DNA of 64,000 nt from Gordonia lacunae. Lineage in GTDB: Bacteria > Actinomycetota > Actinomycetes > Mycobacteriales > Mycobacteriaceae. The stretch covers positions 186,001 through 250,000 of the forward strand of contig NZ_NGFO01000001.1 of assembly GCF_002149015.1 (NCBI RefSeq), written 5' to 3'. Below, one piece after another: positions 32,624 through 47,181 of the stretch; the first letter of the stretch is position 1, and each line of letters opens with the position of its first letter. The notes beneath the pieces were generated by a model. The model did no database searches and was not told the DNA's origin. It saw nothing but the letters and a program-made list of their open reading frames with translations. The position numbers and the translations under genes are program-made.

Positions 32624-34227
32624 CAGTTGCCCTCCGCATCTGGTTCGGCGACCGCCGGTTCGGGCACCTCGACGCCGACGGTGGTGAGCGTTGCCTGCAC
32701 TGCGGGATCGATCAGGTCGATCATCGGCTTCGGGTACACCCCGAGTGCGAGGAGCAGCGCGAGCAACGGGGCGACGACCACCAGCTCGCGACCCGCGAGG
32801 TCCCGCATCGACGACGCCCGGGCATCAGACGTCTTCGGCGGCCCGCCCATCATGCGCTGATACGTCCATAGGATGTAGATCGCTGACAGGACGAGTGCCG
32901 AGCAGGCGATGACCGCCGCAACCGGGTAGCGGGTGAAAGTGCCGATGAGGACCAAGAATTCGCTGATGAACGGCGCGAGACCGGGGAGCGAGAGAGTTGC
33001 GAGTCCGGCGACGAGGAATGTGCCCGCGAGGACCGGCGCGACCTTCTGTACGCCGCCGTAGTCGGCGATCAGGGTGCTCCCACGCCGCGACACCAGGAAT
33101 CCGGCGATGAGGAACAGTGCGGCGGTGGAGATCCCGTGGTTGACCATGTAGAGCGCCGAGCCGGTCTGACCCTGGTCGGTCATCACGAAGATGCCGAGGA
33201 TGATGAAGCCGAAGTGGGAGATCGACGTGTAGGCGATCAGCCGCATCACATCGGTCTGGCCGATCGCCAGCACCGCGCCGTAGACGATGCTGACGACCGC
33301 GAGCCCGCAGACGAGCGGAGCGAAGTACTGGGACGCGTCCGGGAACAGCTGCATGCAGAATCGCAGCATCGCAAAGGTCCCGACCTTGTCCATCACGGCC
33401 ATCATCAGTACGGCCGAAGCGGGCGTGGCGGCGACGGCGGCGTCGGGCAACCACGAATGCAGCGGCCACAGCGGCGCCTTGACCGCGAACGCGAACAGGA
33501 AGCCGAGGAACAGCAGCTTGGCCAGTCCGGTCGAGTCGTCGATCTGTCCGCTCGCGACAGCGGCGGCGATGTCCTGCAGCGCGAACGTCCCGCCACCGTC
33601 CGTGCCGACGCCGTTCTGGGCGGTCACCACGTAGAGCCCGATCACCGCGGCCAGCAGAAGGAGGCCGCCGAAGAGGTTGTACAGCAGGAACTTCACCGCC
33701 GCCGCCGATCGATGGGGTCCGGTGCCGAACCCGCCGATCAGGAAGTACATCGGGATGAGCATCGCCTCGAAGAAGATGTAGAACAGCAGCACGTCGAGCG
33801 CGACGAAGCTCATCAGTACCATCGCCTCGGTCGCGAGGAACAGCGCCAGGTAGATGTGCGCGCCCTTCTGCGCGCGGCCGCCCGAATCGTCCAGCGAGCC
33901 CGATGGTTCGACATCGCGCCAGCCGGCGACGAGCAGCAGCGGCAGGAGCGCCGCGGTCAGCAGGACCAAGACCAGCCCGATGCCGTCGAGCCCGAGTGCA
34001 TACCGTGTGCCGAGCGCCGGAATCCAGCTGACGTCCTCCACGAACTGGTAGCGCTCGCCGCCCGGATCGAAACCGATCGCGAGACCGATCGACAGGACGA
34101 GGACGGTCACCGACACCATGAGGGCGAACCACTTCGCCGCGGTGGTCCGATGCGCCGGGACCGCGAGGACGAGTGCCGCACCGACCGCGGGCGCGACCCA
34201 GAGGACGGTCAGCCAGGGGATGCTCAC
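32623..34227 (-). CDS. nuoM: NADH-quinone oxidoreductase subunit M
   Basis: A 534-residue proton-pumping membrane subunit of complex I. It has about fourteen hydrophobic helices and the motifs [10 protein letters not shown] (essential Glu), [15 protein letters not shown] (essential Lys) and [14 protein letters not shown] 34227 overlaps the nuoL stop as GTGA (34224-34227); the longer in-frame ORF to 34788 is a shadow of nuoL. The C-terminus ends with an acidic tail. Confidence 0.96.
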   Translation of the reverse strand: MSIPWLTVLWVAPAVGAALVLAVPAHRTTAAKWFALMVSVTVLVLSIGLAIGFDPGGERYQFVEDVSWIPALGTRYALGLDGIGLVLVLLTAALLPLLLVAGWRDVEPSGSLDDSGGRAQKGAHIYLALFLATEAMVLMSFVALDVLLFYIFFEAMLIPMYFLIGGFGTGPHRSAAAVKFLLYNLFGGLLLLAAVIGLYVVTAQNGVGTDGGGTFALQDIAAAVASGQIDDSTGLAKLLFLGFLFAFAVKAPLWPLHSWLPDAAVAATPASAVLMMAVMDKVGTFAMLRFCMQLFPDASQYFAPLVCGLAVVSIVYGAVLAIGQTDVMRLIAYTSISHFGFIILGIFVMTDQGQTGSALYMVNHGISTAALFLIAGFLVSRRGSTLIADYGGVQKVAPVLAGTFLVAGLATLSLPGLAPFISEFLVLIGTFTRYPVAAVIACSALVLSAIYILWTYQRMMGGPPKTSDARASSMRDLAGRELVVVAPLLALLLALGVYPKPMIDLIDPAVQATLTTVGVEVPEPAVAEPDAEGN

Positions 34228-36137
34228 AGGACATTCACCGCCATCACCAGGGCGACGATCACGGTGGTGCCGGCGAACATCGACAAGGCATAGGACCGGA
34301 CATATCCGTTCTGCCACCCGCGTATTCGACGCGACGCGCCGGTCACCACATCCCCGACGGCGCTGGTGAGCGCGTCGACGCCGTCGGACTCGACCGCTAC
34401 GAGGCCGGCGGTGACCCGCCGGCCCGGCCGCATGAGCAGTTCCTCGTTGACGGCGTCGCCGTACAGATCGCGCCGGGCGGCGACGGTGAGCACGGACACG
34501 TCCTGCGGTGCGGTCACCGGCACCGGCCGGGTCGCGTACTGGCGGTAGGCGACAGCCACGCCGACGGCGACCACGAGCAGGATGATCGCCGTCATGGCCC
34601 ACACCGGGAGGAGATGGTGTGCGGTGTGTTCTCCGACAACGGGTTCGAGCCACGTCTCCAGCGATCCGCCGATGGCCAGGACGCCGCCCGACGCGACCGA
34701 GCCGAGCGCGATCAGGATCATCGGGCCGGTCATGACCCGCGGTGACTCGTGCGGGTGCGGTTGCGGCGCGTCCGTGCCGTCGTGCCAACGCTTCTCACCG
34801 AAGAAGGTGAGCAGCATGACCCGGGTCATGTAGAACGCGGTGATCCCGGCGCCGAGAAGAGCTGCGCCACCGAGGATCAGGCCCTTCGCCCCACCGGCGC
34901 CGAACGCGGCCTCGATGATGTGATCCTTGGAGTAGAAGCCGGCGAATGGTGGCACACCGATGATGGCGAGATACCCCACGCCGAAGGTGACGAAGGTGAT
35001 CGGCATCAGGGTGCGCAGACCACCGTAACGGCGCATGTCGGTCTCGTCGTTCATCCCGTGCATCACCGAACCCGCGCCGAGGAACAGTCCGGCCTTGAAG
35101 AATCCGTGGGTCAGCAGGTGCAGGATGGCGAACGCGTAACCCGCCGGCCCGAGCCCGGCGGCCAGCACCATGTACCCGATCTGACTCATCGTCGACGCGG
35201 CGAGCGCCTTCTTGATGTCGTCTTTCGCGCAACCGATGACGGCGCCGAACAGCAGGGTGACCGCACCGACGACCACGACCCCGACCTGGGCGGCGGGGGC
35301 GAGGTCGAAGATCGGGCCCGAGCGCACGATGAGGTAGACGCCCGCGGTCACCATGGTCGCCGCGTGGATCAGCGCCGACACCGGAGTCGGGCCCTCCATC
35401 GCGTCGCCGAGCCAGGACTGCAGCGGCACCTGCGCCGACTTGCCGCATGCGGCGAGAAGCAGCACGAAACCCAGTGCGGTGAGGGTGCTCTCGCCTGCCT
35501 GGGAGACGCCGTCGAACACAGCGGTGAAGGCCACCGAACCGAACGTGGCGAACATGATCATCAGGGCGACGGCGAGTCCGATGTCGCCGACCCGGTTGAC
35601 GACGAATGCCTTCTTGGCCGCGGTGGCCGCCGACGGCTTCTGCTGCCAGAAGCCGATCAGCAGGTATGACGCGAGCCCGACGCCCTCCCAGCCGAGATAG
35701 AGCCCGAGGTAGTTGTCGGCCAGGACCAGCACGAGCATGGCAGCGAGGAACAGGTTGAGGTAGCCGAAGAATCGGCGACGATCGGGATCGTGCTGCATGT
35801 AGCCGATCGAATAGACGTGGATGAGCGAACCGACACCGGTGATCAGCAGGACGAAGCACATCGACAACTGGTCCAGTCGCAATCCGAAGTCGACCTGGAG
35901 CTCACCCACCGGCACCCAGTTGAACAGGATGTCCGACACCGCGCGCTCGTCCGCGGAACGGGACAACATCCCGGCGAACATGATCAGCGCGACCGCGAAC
36001 GACGCGATCGCAAGACCCGTGCCGAGCAGATGTCCCCACCGGTCGGTGACGCGGCCGCCGAGGAGGAGGACCGCCGCACCCAGGAGCGGCAGGGCCGGGA
36101 TCGACCAGAGCAGTGACGCAGTGAGTTCGGAGTTCAC
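34224..36137 (-). CDS. nuoL: NADH-quinone oxidoreductase subunit L
   Basis: A 637-residue membrane subunit of complex I, the distal proton pump with the long lateral helix at its C-terminus. Motifs include [38 protein letters not shown] (usual in NuoL) and [14 protein letters not shown] 36137 is chosen because AGGAGG lies four bases upstream; the TTG one codon earlier is too close to it. The stop overlaps nuoM, and ten bases separate the start from the nuoK stop. Confidence 0.96.
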   Translation of the reverse strand: MNSELTASLLWSIPALPLLGAAVLLLGGRVTDRWGHLLGTGLAIASFAVALIMFAGMLSRSADERAVSDILFNWVPVGELQVDFGLRLDQLSMCFVLLITGVGSLIHVYSIGYMQHDPDRRRFFGYLNLFLAAMLVLVLADNYLGLYLGWEGVGLASYLLIGFWQQKPSAATAAKKAFVVNRVGDIGLAVALMIMFATFGSVAFTAVFDGVSQAGESTLTALGFVLLLAACGKSAQVPLQSWLGDAMEGPTPVSALIHAATMVTAGVYLIVRSGPIFDLAPAAQVGVVVVGAVTLLFGAVIGCAKDDIKKALAASTMSQIGYMVLAAGLGPAGYAFAILHLLTHGFFKAGLFLGAGSVMHGMNDETDMRRYGGLRTLMPITFVTFGVGYLAIIGVPPFAGFYSKDHIIEAAFGAGGAKGLILGGAALLGAGITAFYMTRVMLLTFFGEKRWHDGTDAPQPHPHESPRVMTGPMILIALGSVASGGVLAIGGSLETWLEPVVGEHTAHHLLPVWAMTAIILLVVAVGVAVAYRQYATRPVPVTAPQDVSVLTVAARRDLYGDAVNEELLMRPGRRVTAGLVAVESDGVDALTSAVGDVVTGASRRIRGWQNGYVRSYALSMFAGTTVIVALVMAVNVL

Positions 36138-36147
36138 CAATCCTCCT

Positions 36148-36447
36148 CTACCGCTTCAGCAGATCCGCGTCGTCGACCGACGCCGAGCGGCGCGATCGGA
36201 AGATGGTCATGATGATCGCCAACCCGACCACCACTTCCGCGGCGGCGACGACCATCGTGAAGAAGGCGATCACCTGGCCGTCGAACGACTGGTTCATCCG
36301 GGCGAAGGTGACGAAGGCGAGGTTGGCCGCGTTGAGCATGAGCTCGATGCACATGAACACGACGATCGCGTTGCGCCGTAGCAGTACTCCGGCGGCGCCG
36401 ATGGTGAACAGCAGCGCCGCGAGGTAGAGATAGTTCTCCGGGTTCAC
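36148..36447 (-). CDS. nuoK: NADH-quinone oxidoreductase subunit K
   Basis: A 99-residue subunit with three transmembrane helices. The conserved acidic residues appear in [13 protein letters not shown] (helix 2) and [10 protein letters not shown] (helix 3). GTG 36447 overlaps the nuoJ stop as GTGA (36444-36447); the longer ORF reaching 37212 is a shadow of nuoJ. Confidence 0.95.
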   Translation of the reverse strand: MNPENYLYLAALLFTIGAAGVLLRRNAIVVFMCIELMLNAANLAFVTFARMNQSFDGQVIAFFTMVVAAAEVVVGLAIIMTIFRSRRSASVDDADLLKR

Positions 36448-37232
36448 CGGGTGCTCCCGGGGTCCTCGGGTGGGCGGCCCCGGAGCGTCCGCGCGGCCAG
36501 GATGGCGTTCACCGACAGGTCCGACGGCGACCCGTCGGGCAGGCGTGCTGGTACGTCGACGGCGTTGTGGCGTGCGTACACACCGGGCGTCGGCAGCGGG
36601 GTGAGGTTGACCCCACTGCGGAACCGGGCCTGCGACAGCTCTTTCTGAGTGAGTCGCGGTCCGAACCGTTCCCGGTGCGCGAGCACCATGGCGCCGAGCG
36701 TGGCGGCGATGAGGAGGGCCCCCGTCAGCTCGAAGGCCCACAGGTAGCGGACGAAGATCAGCTCGGCGATGGCTTCGACACCGGCGTCGCTCTGCGCGGC
36801 CACGACGCCGGGATTCCGGGCGCCGGTGACCACACCGACGGTGGCGCTGCCGATTCCGGCGATCAGCAGAATCCCGAAGCCGAGCCCGATGAGAGCTGCG
36901 GACACGCGCTGACCGCGCAGCGTCTCGCGCAAGGAGTCGGAGGAGTCGACGCCGATCAGCATGATGACGAACAGGAACAACATCATCACCGCACCGGTGT
37001 AGACGACCACCTGCACCACGCCGAGGAACAGCGCGCCCTGCGCGACGTAGAAGACGGCGAGCACGATCATCGTGGTGGCCAGGAAGATCGCGGAGTACAC
37101 GGCCTTGGTGGCGAACACGACACCCAGTGCGCCCGCGACCGCGACCGCCCCGAGAATCCAGAACTGGATCGCCTCGCCGGTGGAGGTGCGCACCACCTCG
37201 TCGGCGAGCCACAGGGTGCCCACGGGGGTCAT
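36444..37232 (-). CDS. nuoJ: NADH-quinone oxidoreductase subunit J
   Basis: A 262-residue subunit with five transmembrane helices in the first 190 residues, including A-V-Y-S-A-I-F-L-A and [16 protein letters not shown] (the pi-bulge helix). A hydrophilic C-terminal extension of about 70 residues follows, as in other actinobacterial NuoJ. ATG 37232 overlaps the nuoI stop as ATGA (37229-37232). Confidence 0.95.
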   Translation of the reverse strand: MTPVGTLWLADEVVRTSTGEAIQFWILGAVAVAGALGVVFATKAVYSAIFLATTMIVLAVFYVAQGALFLGVVQVVVYTGAVMMLFLFVIMLIGVDSSDSLRETLRGQRVSAALIGLGFGILLIAGIGSATVGVVTGARNPGVVAAQSDAGVEAIAELIFVRYLWAFELTGALLIAATLGAMVLAHRERFGPRLTQKELSQARFRSGVNLTPLPTPGVYARHNAVDVPARLPDGSPSDLSVNAILAARTLRGRPPEDPGSTR

Positions 37233-37798
37233 GGCTGTGTCTCCCGCGCGGTGCTCTCCCGCACGGTCGGATTCGGCAGGGTCACGCGCCCGTCGGCTGT
37301 CACCTCGCCCCGGTAGTAGTTCTCCTCGATGGAACCCGGCGCCATCGCGTGCGGCGGCGCGTCGACGCCGGGTTGCAGCGGGGCCAGCAGACGGTCCTTC
37401 TCGTAGATGAGGTCGGCGCGGTTGTCGTCGGCGAGTTCGTAGTCGTTGGTCATCGTGAGCGCGCGCGTGGGGCACGCCTCGATGCAGAGCCCGCAACCGA
37501 TGCATCGCAGATAGTTGATCTGGTAGACGCGCCCGTACCGTTCGCCGGGCGAATAGCGCTCCTCGGGTGTGTTGTCGGCGCCCTCCACATAGATGGCGTC
37601 AGCCGGGCACGCCCACGCGCACAGCTCGCACCCGATGCACTTCTCGAGACCGTCGGGGTGCCGATTCAGTTGATGGCGGCCGTGATAGCGGGCTGCCGTG
37701 GGTCGCTTCTGCTCGGGATACTGCTCGGTGATCGTCGGTTGGAACATGCCTCCGAAGGTGACGCGCAGACCGCTCACCGGCTTCAGGAAGTCAGGCAT
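37229..37798 (-). CDS. nuoI: NADH-quinone oxidoreductase subunit I
   Basis: A 189-residue peripheral-arm subunit carrying two [4Fe-4S] clusters (N6a/N6b). The two C-x2-C-x2-C-x3-C-P motifs are [12 protein letters not shown] (Cys 54-64) and [12 protein letters not shown] (Cys 99-109). ATG 37798 lies inside the last codons of nuoH (stop 37791-37793), an eight-base overlap. The C-terminal extension is rich in Pro and charged residues. Confidence 0.96.
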   Translation of the reverse strand: MPDFLKPVSGLRVTFGGMFQPTITEQYPEQKRPTAARYHGRHQLNRHPDGLEKCIGCELCAWACPADAIYVEGADNTPEERYSPGERYGRVYQINYLRCIGCGLCIEACPTRALTMTNDYELADDNRADLIYEKDRLLAPLQPGVDAPPHAMAPGSIEENYYRGEVTADGRVTLPNPTVRESTARETQP

Positions 37799-39068
37799 CG
37801 GTCGTCTCCCTCACGGTTCGGGGCATCGGCGGGACCGGGAAGCCGCCGGCCATCGGGTCGACCGCCTCGGGTGCGGCCGGGTCGGCGGTCTCCTGCGGCG
37901 GGTCCGGGATGTCGGGGACGCGCATCAACCGCCAGACCGCGTAGGCGATCAGTCCGGTGACGACCAGCCCGGCGCCGGCGGACACGAGCGCGCGCGTGAG
38001 GTCGGCGTCGTCACCCGCGAAGGCGGCGCGGATGATCGCGACGACCATCACCCAGGTGAGCGAGATGGGGATCAGGACCTTCCAACCCAGATTCATGAAC
38101 TGGTCGTAGCGCAAGCGCGGCAGGCTGGTTCGCAGCCAGATGAAGACGAACAGGAACGCCCACACCTTCAGCGTGAACCAGAGGACCGGCCACCATCCGG
38201 AGTTCGCCCAGTCGAAGGTGCTGACCGGCCACGGCGCCTGCCATCCACCGAGGAACAGCGTGGTGGCCAGCGCGGAGACGGTGACCATGTTGATGTACTC
38301 GGCGAGCATGAACATCGCGAACTTCAACGACGAGTACTCGGTGTGGAACCCGCCCACCAGCTCGCCCTCTGCCTCGGGCAGGTCGAAGGGCGCCCGGTTG
38401 GTCTCGCCGACCATCGAGATGGCGTAGATGACGAACGAGGGCAGGAGCAGCAGCACGTACCAGTGGTGCTCCTGCGCGGCAACGATTCCCGAGGTCGACA
38501 TCGTCGCGGCGTCGAGGAACACCGCGGCGAAGGTGAGTCCCATCGCGATCTCGTACGAGATGACCTGGGCGGTGGACCGGAGTCCGCCGAGCAGCGGATA
38601 GGTGGAGCCCGACGACCAGCCGGCCAGCACGATCCCGTAGACGCCCACCGACGTCACCGCCAGGACGTACAGGACCCCGACCGGGAGATCGGTGAGCTGT
38701 AATGGCGTCTGGTGACCGAACACCGACACCATCGGACCGAACGGGATGACGGCGAAGGCCATCACCGCCGGGACGACCGCGATGATCGGCGCCAGCAGGT
38801 AGATCACCTTGTCGACGCCGGTGGGGATGATCCCCTCCTTGAGGGCGAGCTTGACGCCATCGGCGAGGCTCTGCAGGATCCCCTTGGGGCCGACCCGGTT
38901 CGGCCCGATCCGGGTCTGCATGCGCGCCATGATCTTTCGCTCGAGCAGGATGGCGACGAGCGGATTGACCACGAGGAACACGAAGACGGCCAGCGCCTTG
39001 GCGACGACGAGCCAGATCGGATCGTGCCCGAAGTCGTCGAGTGTGGGGAAATCGGCGGCGAGTGTCAT
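37791..39068 (-). CDS. nuoH: NADH-quinone oxidoreductase subunit H
   Basis: A 425-residue membrane subunit at the quinone-binding junction. Typical blocks are [28 protein letters not shown], and [23 protein letters not shown] cytoplasmic C-terminal tail of about 40 residues rich in Pro follows the last helix, longer than in E. coli. ATG 39068 overlaps the nuoG stop as ATGA (39065-39068). Confidence 0.96.
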   Translation of the reverse strand: MTLAADFPTLDDFGHDPIWLVVAKALAVFVFLVVNPLVAILLERKIMARMQTRIGPNRVGPKGILQSLADGVKLALKEGIIPTGVDKVIYLLAPIIAVVPAVMAFAVIPFGPMVSVFGHQTPLQLTDLPVGVLYVLAVTSVGVYGIVLAGWSSGSTYPLLGGLRSTAQVISYEIAMGLTFAAVFLDAATMSTSGIVAAQEHHWYVLLLLPSFVIYAISMVGETNRAPFDLPEAEGELVGGFHTEYSSLKFAMFMLAEYINMVTVSALATTLFLGGWQAPWPVSTFDWANSGWWPVLWFTLKVWAFLFVFIWLRTSLPRLRYDQFMNLGWKVLIPISLTWVMVVAIIRAAFAGDDADLTRALVSAGAGLVVTGLIAYAVWRLMRVPDIPDPPQETADPAAPEAVDPMAGGFPVPPMPRTVRETTDA

Positions 39069-41469
39069 GCGGCACCCCCCTCGGTGTCATCCTGCGCCGG
39101 CGCGAGGGCCACGAGGTCACCCTCCTGCGCGCGGAGCGCGGCGTGGACGTGCGAGCCGCGTGAGAACAACGGGAGCCACACGACCCGGTCCGGCATATCG
39201 GTGATCTCGACCGGCGCGATGACGGCGCCGTCGGCGGTACTGACGCGGAGAAGATCGCCCGCCCCGACCCCGGCTTCGGCGGCGGTCGACGGCGCGAGGC
39301 GGGCCACCACCGGCCGGGCGGTTCCGGCGAGGTGCGGTTCCCCGTCTTGCAACCGGCCGTCGTCGAGCAACATGTGCCACCCGGCCAGAATCGCCTGACC
39401 GGCGGCCGGAGCGGGGTGCGGCCTGTCGGCGACGCCGATGGGGGATCGACGGCCCGACCATGCACCGATCCGCCGCAGGTCGATGTGGATGGTCGCCACG
39501 TCGGCGCAGCGGAGGTCGACGCCCATCTGGCGGGCGACCGCGTCGAGGATGCGATGGTCGGGCAGGTGGCCGGACTCTTTCAGAGCGGCGGTGAAGCTCC
39601 GCGGCCGCCCCTCCCAGTCGACGAACGTGCCCTCCTTCTCGGCGACGGCGGCGACCGGGAACACCACGTCGGCGAACGGTGTGACAGCGCTGTGGCGCTG
39701 CTCGAGGCTGACGACGAACGGTGCGGCGGTCAGCGCCTCGGCCGCCGCGACGGGGTCGGGGAGATCGCCGACGTCGACGCCGGCGATCAGCAGCGAGAGT
39801 CCGTGGTAGCGGGCGGCATCGATGACCCCGGCGGTGTCGCGTCCGGGCCGCGGGTCGAGATCGGTGCCCCAGACCTCGGACACCGGTGCGCGGGCGTCAT
39901 CGTCGTCGAGCGGCCGACCGCCGGGGAGGAGCCCCGGCAACGCGCCCGCTTCGAGCGCGCCTCGCTCGCCGGCGCGGCGTGGAATCCAGGCCAGCCGGGC
40001 GCCGGTGCGGTCGGCCAGCTCGGTGGCCGCGAGCAGGGCGCCGGGCCGGCTGGCGAGCCGTTCGCCGACGAGGATCACCGAACCGGGTGGCTCGAGGTGG
40101 GCGCGGATGGCGTCGGACCGGAGCGCCCGCGCTTCCTCGCCCGGCACGACGGGAAAGAGCGCGGCATCGAGCTTGGCCGCGCCGCGGCTGACGAACGGGG
40201 CGAGCGTGGCGATGCGTTGACCGGCGGTGCGTACCGCGCGGCGGAGGCGGAGGAAGACGATCGGCGATTCTTCCTCGGGTTCGAAACCGGCGAGCAGCAC
40301 CGCGGGTGCGGTGGACAGGTCCGCGTACGTCGTCTCGAGTCCGCGCCCGGCGACGTGCGCGGCGAGGAAGTCGGCCTCCTCGGCGCTGTGGCTCCGGGCG
40401 CGGAAGTCGATGTCGTTCGTGTGCAACACGGTTCGTGCGAAACGGGAGTACGCGTAGGCGTCCTCCACGGTCAACCGGCCGCCGGTGAGGACACCGACGT
40501 CGCCCACGGCGCGGGAGAGTCCCTCGGCCGCGGCGCGCACGGCGTCTGCCCACGACACCTCGCGCAGCTCACCGTGTCGGTCCCGGACGAGCGGGGCGGT
40601 GATCCGATCAGTGGACGACGCGTAGGCGAATGCCCATCTGCCCTTGTCGCAGTTCCACTCCGAGTTGACCTCGGGATCGTCACCGGCGAGCCGTCGCAAC
40701 ACCTTGCCGCGACGGTGATCGGTGCGCTGGGCGCATCCACTCGCACAGTGCTCGCACACACTCGGCGTCGACACCAGGTCGAAGGGGCGGGCGCGGAACC
40801 GGTACTGCGTCCCGGTCAGCGCGCCGACCGGGCAGATCTGGACGGTGTTCCCGGAGAAGTAGGAGTCGAACGGTTCGTCGGCATAGATGCTGACCTGTTG
40901 CAGCGCACCGCGATCCGCGAGTTCGATGAGCGGGTCACCGGCGACCTGCGTGGCGAAGCGGGTGCAGCGGGCGCACAGGACGCAGCGCTCCCGGTCGAGC
41001 AGGACCTCCGACGACAACGGAACCGGTTTCGTGAAGGTCCGTTTGACCCCGTCGAACCGTGATTCGGCGCGTCCGGCCGACATGGCCTGGTTCTGCAGGG
41101 GGCACTCGCCGCCCTTGTCGCACACCGGACAGTCCAGCGGATGGTTGATCAGGAGCAACTCCATCACCCCGCGTTGCGCTCCCGCCGCGATCTCGGAGCT
41201 GAGCTGCGTCCGCACGACCATTCCCTCGGTGGCCACCGTCGTGCACGATGCGAGCGGTTTTCGCTGCCCCTCGACCTCGACGAGACACTGGCGGCAGGCG
41301 CCGACCGGTTCGAGGAGCGGGTGGTCGCAGAAGCGTGGGATCGTGATGCCCATCTGCTCGGCTGCCCGGATCACCAACGTGCCCTTCGGTACTCGGACCG
41401 CGTGGCCGTCGATGGTGATGCCCACCAGATTGTCGGTCGCGGCCGCCGGGTCGCTGTCGTGGGTGAGTG

Positions 41470-41473
<4 letters not shown>
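39065..41473 (-). CDS. nuoG: NADH-quinone oxidoreductase subunit G
   Basis: An 802-residue peripheral-arm subunit. The N-terminus has a [2Fe-2S] ferredoxin domain ([15 protein letters not shown]), then the H/C [4Fe-4S] motif [13 protein letters not shown] and [11 protein letters not shown] further cluster C-E-H-C-A-S-G-C near residue 250 corresponds to the N7-type ligands. A molybdopterin-oxidoreductase-like domain follows without evident catalytic use. ATG 41473 overlaps the nuoF part stop (ATGA, 41470-41473); the longer ORF to 41797 is a shadow. Confidence 0.96.
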
Positions 41474-43514
<2,041 letters not shown>

Positions 43515-43518
<4 letters not shown>

Positions 43519-44828
43519 CGGTCCACGCCTCCCATCACGGGGTCGATGCTGGCCACCGCAGTGATGACGTCGGCAACCATCCCGCCTTCACACATCGCTG
43601 CGACCGCTTGCAGATTCGTGAACGACGGGTCGCGGAAATGGACCCTGTACGGGCGGGTGCCGCCGTCGCTGACCATGTGGACGCCGAGCTCGCCGCGCGG
43701 CGATTCGACGGCGACGTAACACTGGCCGGCCGGGACGCGCATCCCTTCGGTGACCAGTTTGAAGTGGTGGATGAGGGCCTCCATGGAGGTGCCCATGATC
43801 CGGGCGATGTGTTCGGGCGAGTTACCCAGTCCGTCCGGTCCGAGCGCGAGGTCGGCCGGCCAGGCGAGTTTGCGGTCGGCGACCATCACCGGTCCGGGGC
43901 GGAGCCGTTCCAGACACTGTTCGACGATGCGGATCGACTCGCGCATCTCCCGTACGCGAATCAGATAGCGGCCGTACGAATCGCACGTGTCTTCGGTGAT
44001 GACGTCGAACTCGTAGTTCTCGTACCCACAGTACGGTTCGGCCCTGCGCAGGTCGTGCGGGTACCCGGTCGAGCGCAGCACCGGGCCGGTGATCCCGAGT
44101 GCCATGCAACCGGTGAGGTCCAGATATCCGACGCCCTGGGTCCGCGCCTTCCAGATGTAGTTGTCGTTCAGCAGGTCTCCGAGTTCGTCCAGGCGGCCGG
44201 GAAGCTGCCGGATCACCTCGGCGACCCGGTCGATGCCATCGTCCGGGAGGTCCTGCGCCACACCCCCGGGTCGGATGTAGGCGTGGTTCATCCGCAGGCC
44301 GGTGATGAGTTCGAACAGGTCGAGGATCATCTCCCGCTCGCGGAATCCCAGGAACATCGCCGTCACGGCGCCGAGTTCCATTCCGCCGGTGGCCAGGGCG
44401 ACGAGATGGCTGGAGATGCGATTGAGCTCCATCAGCATCACCCGGATGACGGTGGCGCGCTCCGGGATGTCGTCGGTGATGCCGAGGAGCTTCTCGACGC
44501 CGAGGCAGTAGGCGGTCTCGTTGAAGAACGGGGAGAGGTAGTCCATCCGGGTGACGAACGTGACGCCCTGAGTCCAGTTGCGGTATTCCAGGTTCTTCTC
44601 GATCCCGGTGTGCAGATAACCGATTCCGCAGCGCGCCTCGGTGACGGTCTCGCCCTCGATCTCCAGGATCAAGCGCAGGACCCCGTGCGTCGACGGATGT
44701 TGCGGACCCATGTTGACGACGATGCGTTCGTCCCCGGGCTGCTGTTCGGCGCGGGTACGGACGTCGGACACGATCGAGTCCCAGTCCTGCCCGGACACGG
44801 TGTAGGTGCGGGTGTGGGTGTCGGTCAT
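43515..44828 (-). CDS. nuoD: NADH-quinone oxidoreductase subunit D
   Basis: A 437-residue subunit that lines the quinone site with NuoB. It has [14 protein letters not shown] (quinone-site loop), [12 protein letters not shown], and [17 protein letters not shown] near the end. ATG 44828 shares one base with the nuoC stop, and its own stop overlaps the NuoEF start. Confidence 0.96.
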
Positions 44829-45535
44829 CAGCTGTACGACCTCCTCCGGTCGGGCGGATCGACGCGGGTGCCCTTGTATTCCACGGGGACTCCGCCGAGC
44901 GGGTAGTCCTTGCGTTGGGGGTGGCCCTCCCAGTCGTCGGGCATCTCGATCCGGGTCAGCGATCGGTGGCCGTCGAAGACGACGCCGAAGAAGTCGTAGG
45001 TCTCGCGTTCGTGCCAGTCGTTGGTCGGGTAGATGTCGCAGATGCTCGGGATGTGCGGATCGGCGTCCGGCGCGGCGACCTCGAGACGGACCCGTCGACC
45101 GTGTGTGAGCGACGCCAGGGGATACACGGCGTGCAGTTCTCGGTCCGCGTCGCCGGGATAGTGGACACCGTTGACCCCCAGGCAGAGTTCGAAACGCAGC
45201 GCCGGCGCATTGCGGAGCGCCAGCGCGACGGTCGGGAGGTGCCGTCGCGCGACGTGGATGGTCATCTCGTCGCGAAAGACCACGATCTTCTCGACGGCAT
45301 CGTCGTAGCGATCGCCCAATTCGTCGAGCAGGTGGTCGGCGATCTCGTCGAAGTAGCCGCCGAACGGGCGGGATGAGCTGGGCGGCAATGTGACCGGCCG
45401 GATCAGCCCGCCGTACCCCGACGTGTCGCCGGTTCCGGGCGGACCGAACAACCCGTGCCGGACGCCGATCTGCTCTGCATCATGCGGAGGGGGTGCCGGG
45501 TTCTCGGGATCCTGGTGGCCTGCGGGCGTGGTCAT
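44828..45535 (-). CDS. nuoC: NADH-quinone oxidoreductase subunit C
   Basis: A 235-residue peripheral-arm subunit. The first 60 residues are a Pro-rich extension; the NuoC domain follows and ends with the signature [17 protein letters not shown] and [19 protein letters not shown] 45535 overlaps the nuoB stop as ATGA (45532-45535). The long upstream ORF is a shadow of nuoB. Confidence 0.95.
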   Translation of the reverse strand: MTTPAGHQDPENPAPPPHDAEQIGVRHGLFGPPGTGDTSGYGGLIRPVTLPPSSSRPFGGYFDEIADHLLDELGDRYDDAVEKIVVFRDEMTIHVARRHLPTVALALRNAPALRFELCLGVNGVHYPGDADRELHAVYPLASLTHGRRVRLEVAAPDADPHIPSICDIYPTNDWHERETYDFFGVVFDGHRSLTRIEMPDDWEGHPQRKDYPLGGVPVEYKGTRVDPPDRRRSYS

Positions 45536-46086
45536 CGGAGCAACCCCTTCAGCTCGATCGTCGGGGTCGCCTGCAGGGCTGCGCGCTCGGCCGCCCAGAT
45601 GGCCTCCTCGCGATTGACGCCGAGCGGCATCTCCTGGATCTTCTCGTGCAGCTTCAGGATGGCGTGCAGCAACATCTCGGGGCGTGGCGGACAACCCGGT
45701 AGGTAGATGTCGACGGGCACCACGTGGTCGACTCCCTGGACGATCGCGTAATTGTTGAACATCCCGCCCGACGACGCGCAGACCCCCATGGCGAGAACCC
45801 ATTTGGGTTCGGGCATCTGGTCGTAGATCTGACGCAGGACGGGTGCCATCTTCTGGCTGACGCGACCGGCGACGATCATGAGGTCGGCTTGTCGTGGCGA
45901 TGCCCGGAACGCCTCCATGCCGAAGCGGGCGAGGTCGTAGCGCCCCGATGTGGTGGCCATCATCTCGATGGCGCAGCAGGCGAGCCCGAATGTCGCGGGC
46001 CACAACGAGCCCTTGCGCATGAATCCCGCCAGATCCTCGACAGTACTCAGCAGGAATCCGCTGGGGAGTCGTTCCTCGAGTCCCAT
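45532..46086 (-). CDS. nuoB: NADH-quinone oxidoreductase subunit B
   Basis: A 184-residue subunit carrying cluster N2, the last electron carrier before quinone. Ligands are C37, C38 (G-L-A-C-C-A-I-E-M), C103 (G-V-C-A-S-S-G-G) and C132 (P-G-C-P-P-R-P). ATG 46086 has AAGGAGG six bases upstream. A 39-bp gap separates it from nuoA. Confidence 0.96.
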   Translation of the reverse strand: MGLEERLPSGFLLSTVEDLAGFMRKGSLWPATFGLACCAIEMMATTSGRYDLARFGMEAFRASPRQADLMIVAGRVSQKMAPVLRQIYDQMPEPKWVLAMGVCASSGGMFNNYAIVQGVDHVVPVDIYLPGCPPRPEMLLHAILKLHEKIQEMPLGVNREEAIWAAERAALQATPTIELKGLLR

Positions 46087-46125
46087 GGGTGGCCTCCTTC
46101 CGGTGTCGAATCGTGCGAAAAGCTG

Positions 46126-46530
46126 TCAATCCCAAGTCAGTCCGCCGCGACGCCATTCGTAGGCGTAGGCGACGGACACGTTGACGATGAACAGGAGCAT
46201 GGCCATGAGGCCGAACCACCCGAGCGAGTCGAAGGCGACGGCCCACGGGTAGAGGAACACGATCTCGATATCGAAGATGATGAAGAGCATCGCGGTGAGG
46301 TAGTACTTGACCGGCACGCGCTGGATCGAGCCGGTCGCCACCGTGCCGCCCGCGGTGCGACGCGTCGGGTAGAGCAGGCTCTGTTCGACCGGCTCGATGC
46401 CGCACTCGTACGGCTCGAGTTTGGCGCGGTTGTACCGTTTCGGGCCGATCGCGATGCCGATGAAGACGCTGAAAACGGCAAACGCCACGCCGATTGCCCC
46501 GAGGATCATGATCGGGACGTAGGCGTTCAA
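46126..46530 (-). CDS. nuoA: NADH-quinone oxidoreductase subunit A
   Basis: A 134-residue subunit with three transmembrane helices and the conserved Y-E-C-G-I-E-P (quinone-site loop) and [12 protein letters not shown]. The start is probably TTG 46530, preceded by GAGGAGGGG eight bases upstream; no ATG or GTG fits. It is the first gene of the nuo operon. The promoter must lie in 46531-46690, where I see no clear -35/-10 pair. Confidence 0.93.
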   Translation of the reverse strand: MNAYVPIMILGAIGVAFAVFSVFIGIAIGPKRYNRAKLEPYECGIEPVEQSLLYPTRRTAGGTVATGSIQRVPVKYYLTAMLFIIFDIEIVFLYPWAVAFDSLGWFGLMAMLLFIVNVSVAYAYEWRRGGLTWD

Positions 46531-46690
46531 AGCGCGGACCCCTCCTCGCTTGTGGCGACCGGAGTGCTCCTGTTCGGCGCGGCCGGCCCGGGTGTTCGTC
46601 CTATCCGTGCCGCCGGCCGATCTGGTCCGCCAGTACGAATGTGAGCTGCAACACAAGCCTAGGTGAGTGTGTGGCGCGAGTCACTGTTTT

Positions 46691-47098
46691 CTAGAGTTCG
46701 GCGTTTCCGATCATGTCGACGAACGCACGCGGGAGGGCGATCGGGTCGACGGGCAGGACGGCCACGGCGTCGGCGCGGGACCAGTCCGCGAGCCACCGGT
46801 CGTCGGCACGCCCGAGGAGGACCAGCACCGGCGGAGCGGGATCGAGTTCGTCCTTCATCTGCTTGGCCAGGCCCATGCCACCGGCCGGGGTGGCCTCACC
46901 GTCGGCGATCACGGCGTCGACGACACCGGCGTCGAGCTGTGCGAACACCATTGGGGCCGTGGCGACCTCGATATAACTGACGGGTGGGATACGGGGATCC
47001 GGACGGCTGCCGATCGCGCCGATGACCTGCGCGCGGGTCTGCGCGTCGTCGGAATAGACCAGCACCCGCAGGGCCCGCGCAGACTGGGAGTGGGTCAC
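46691..47098 (-). CDS. Response-regulator-like protein upstream of nuo
   Basis: A 135-residue receiver-like protein: R-V-L-V-Y-S-D-D-A-Q at the N-terminus (acidic pair), V-D-A-V-I-A-D-G-E-A-T in the position of the phosphoacceptor aspartate, and V-L-V-L-L-G-R-A-D-D. It has no output domain. Mycobacteria also carry a stand-alone receiver (Rv3143) just upstream of nuoA, which supports the call and the gene order. GTG 47098 is the likely start. A link to nuo expression is suggested only by position; the gap to nuoA is 160 bp. Confidence 0.8.
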   Translation of the reverse strand: MTHSQSARALRVLVYSDDAQTRAQVIGAIGSRPDPRIPPVSYIEVATAPMVFAQLDAGVVDAVIADGEATPAGGMGLAKQMKDELDPAPPVLVLLGRADDRWLADWSRADAVAVLPVDPIALPRAFVDMIGNAEL

Positions 47099-47181
47099 GG
47101 GTGTGATGCTACAACCCGACACCCTCGGGATCTGGGGAAAACATGCGTGCCAGGTGCACATCGCCGCCACGGATCGCGGGG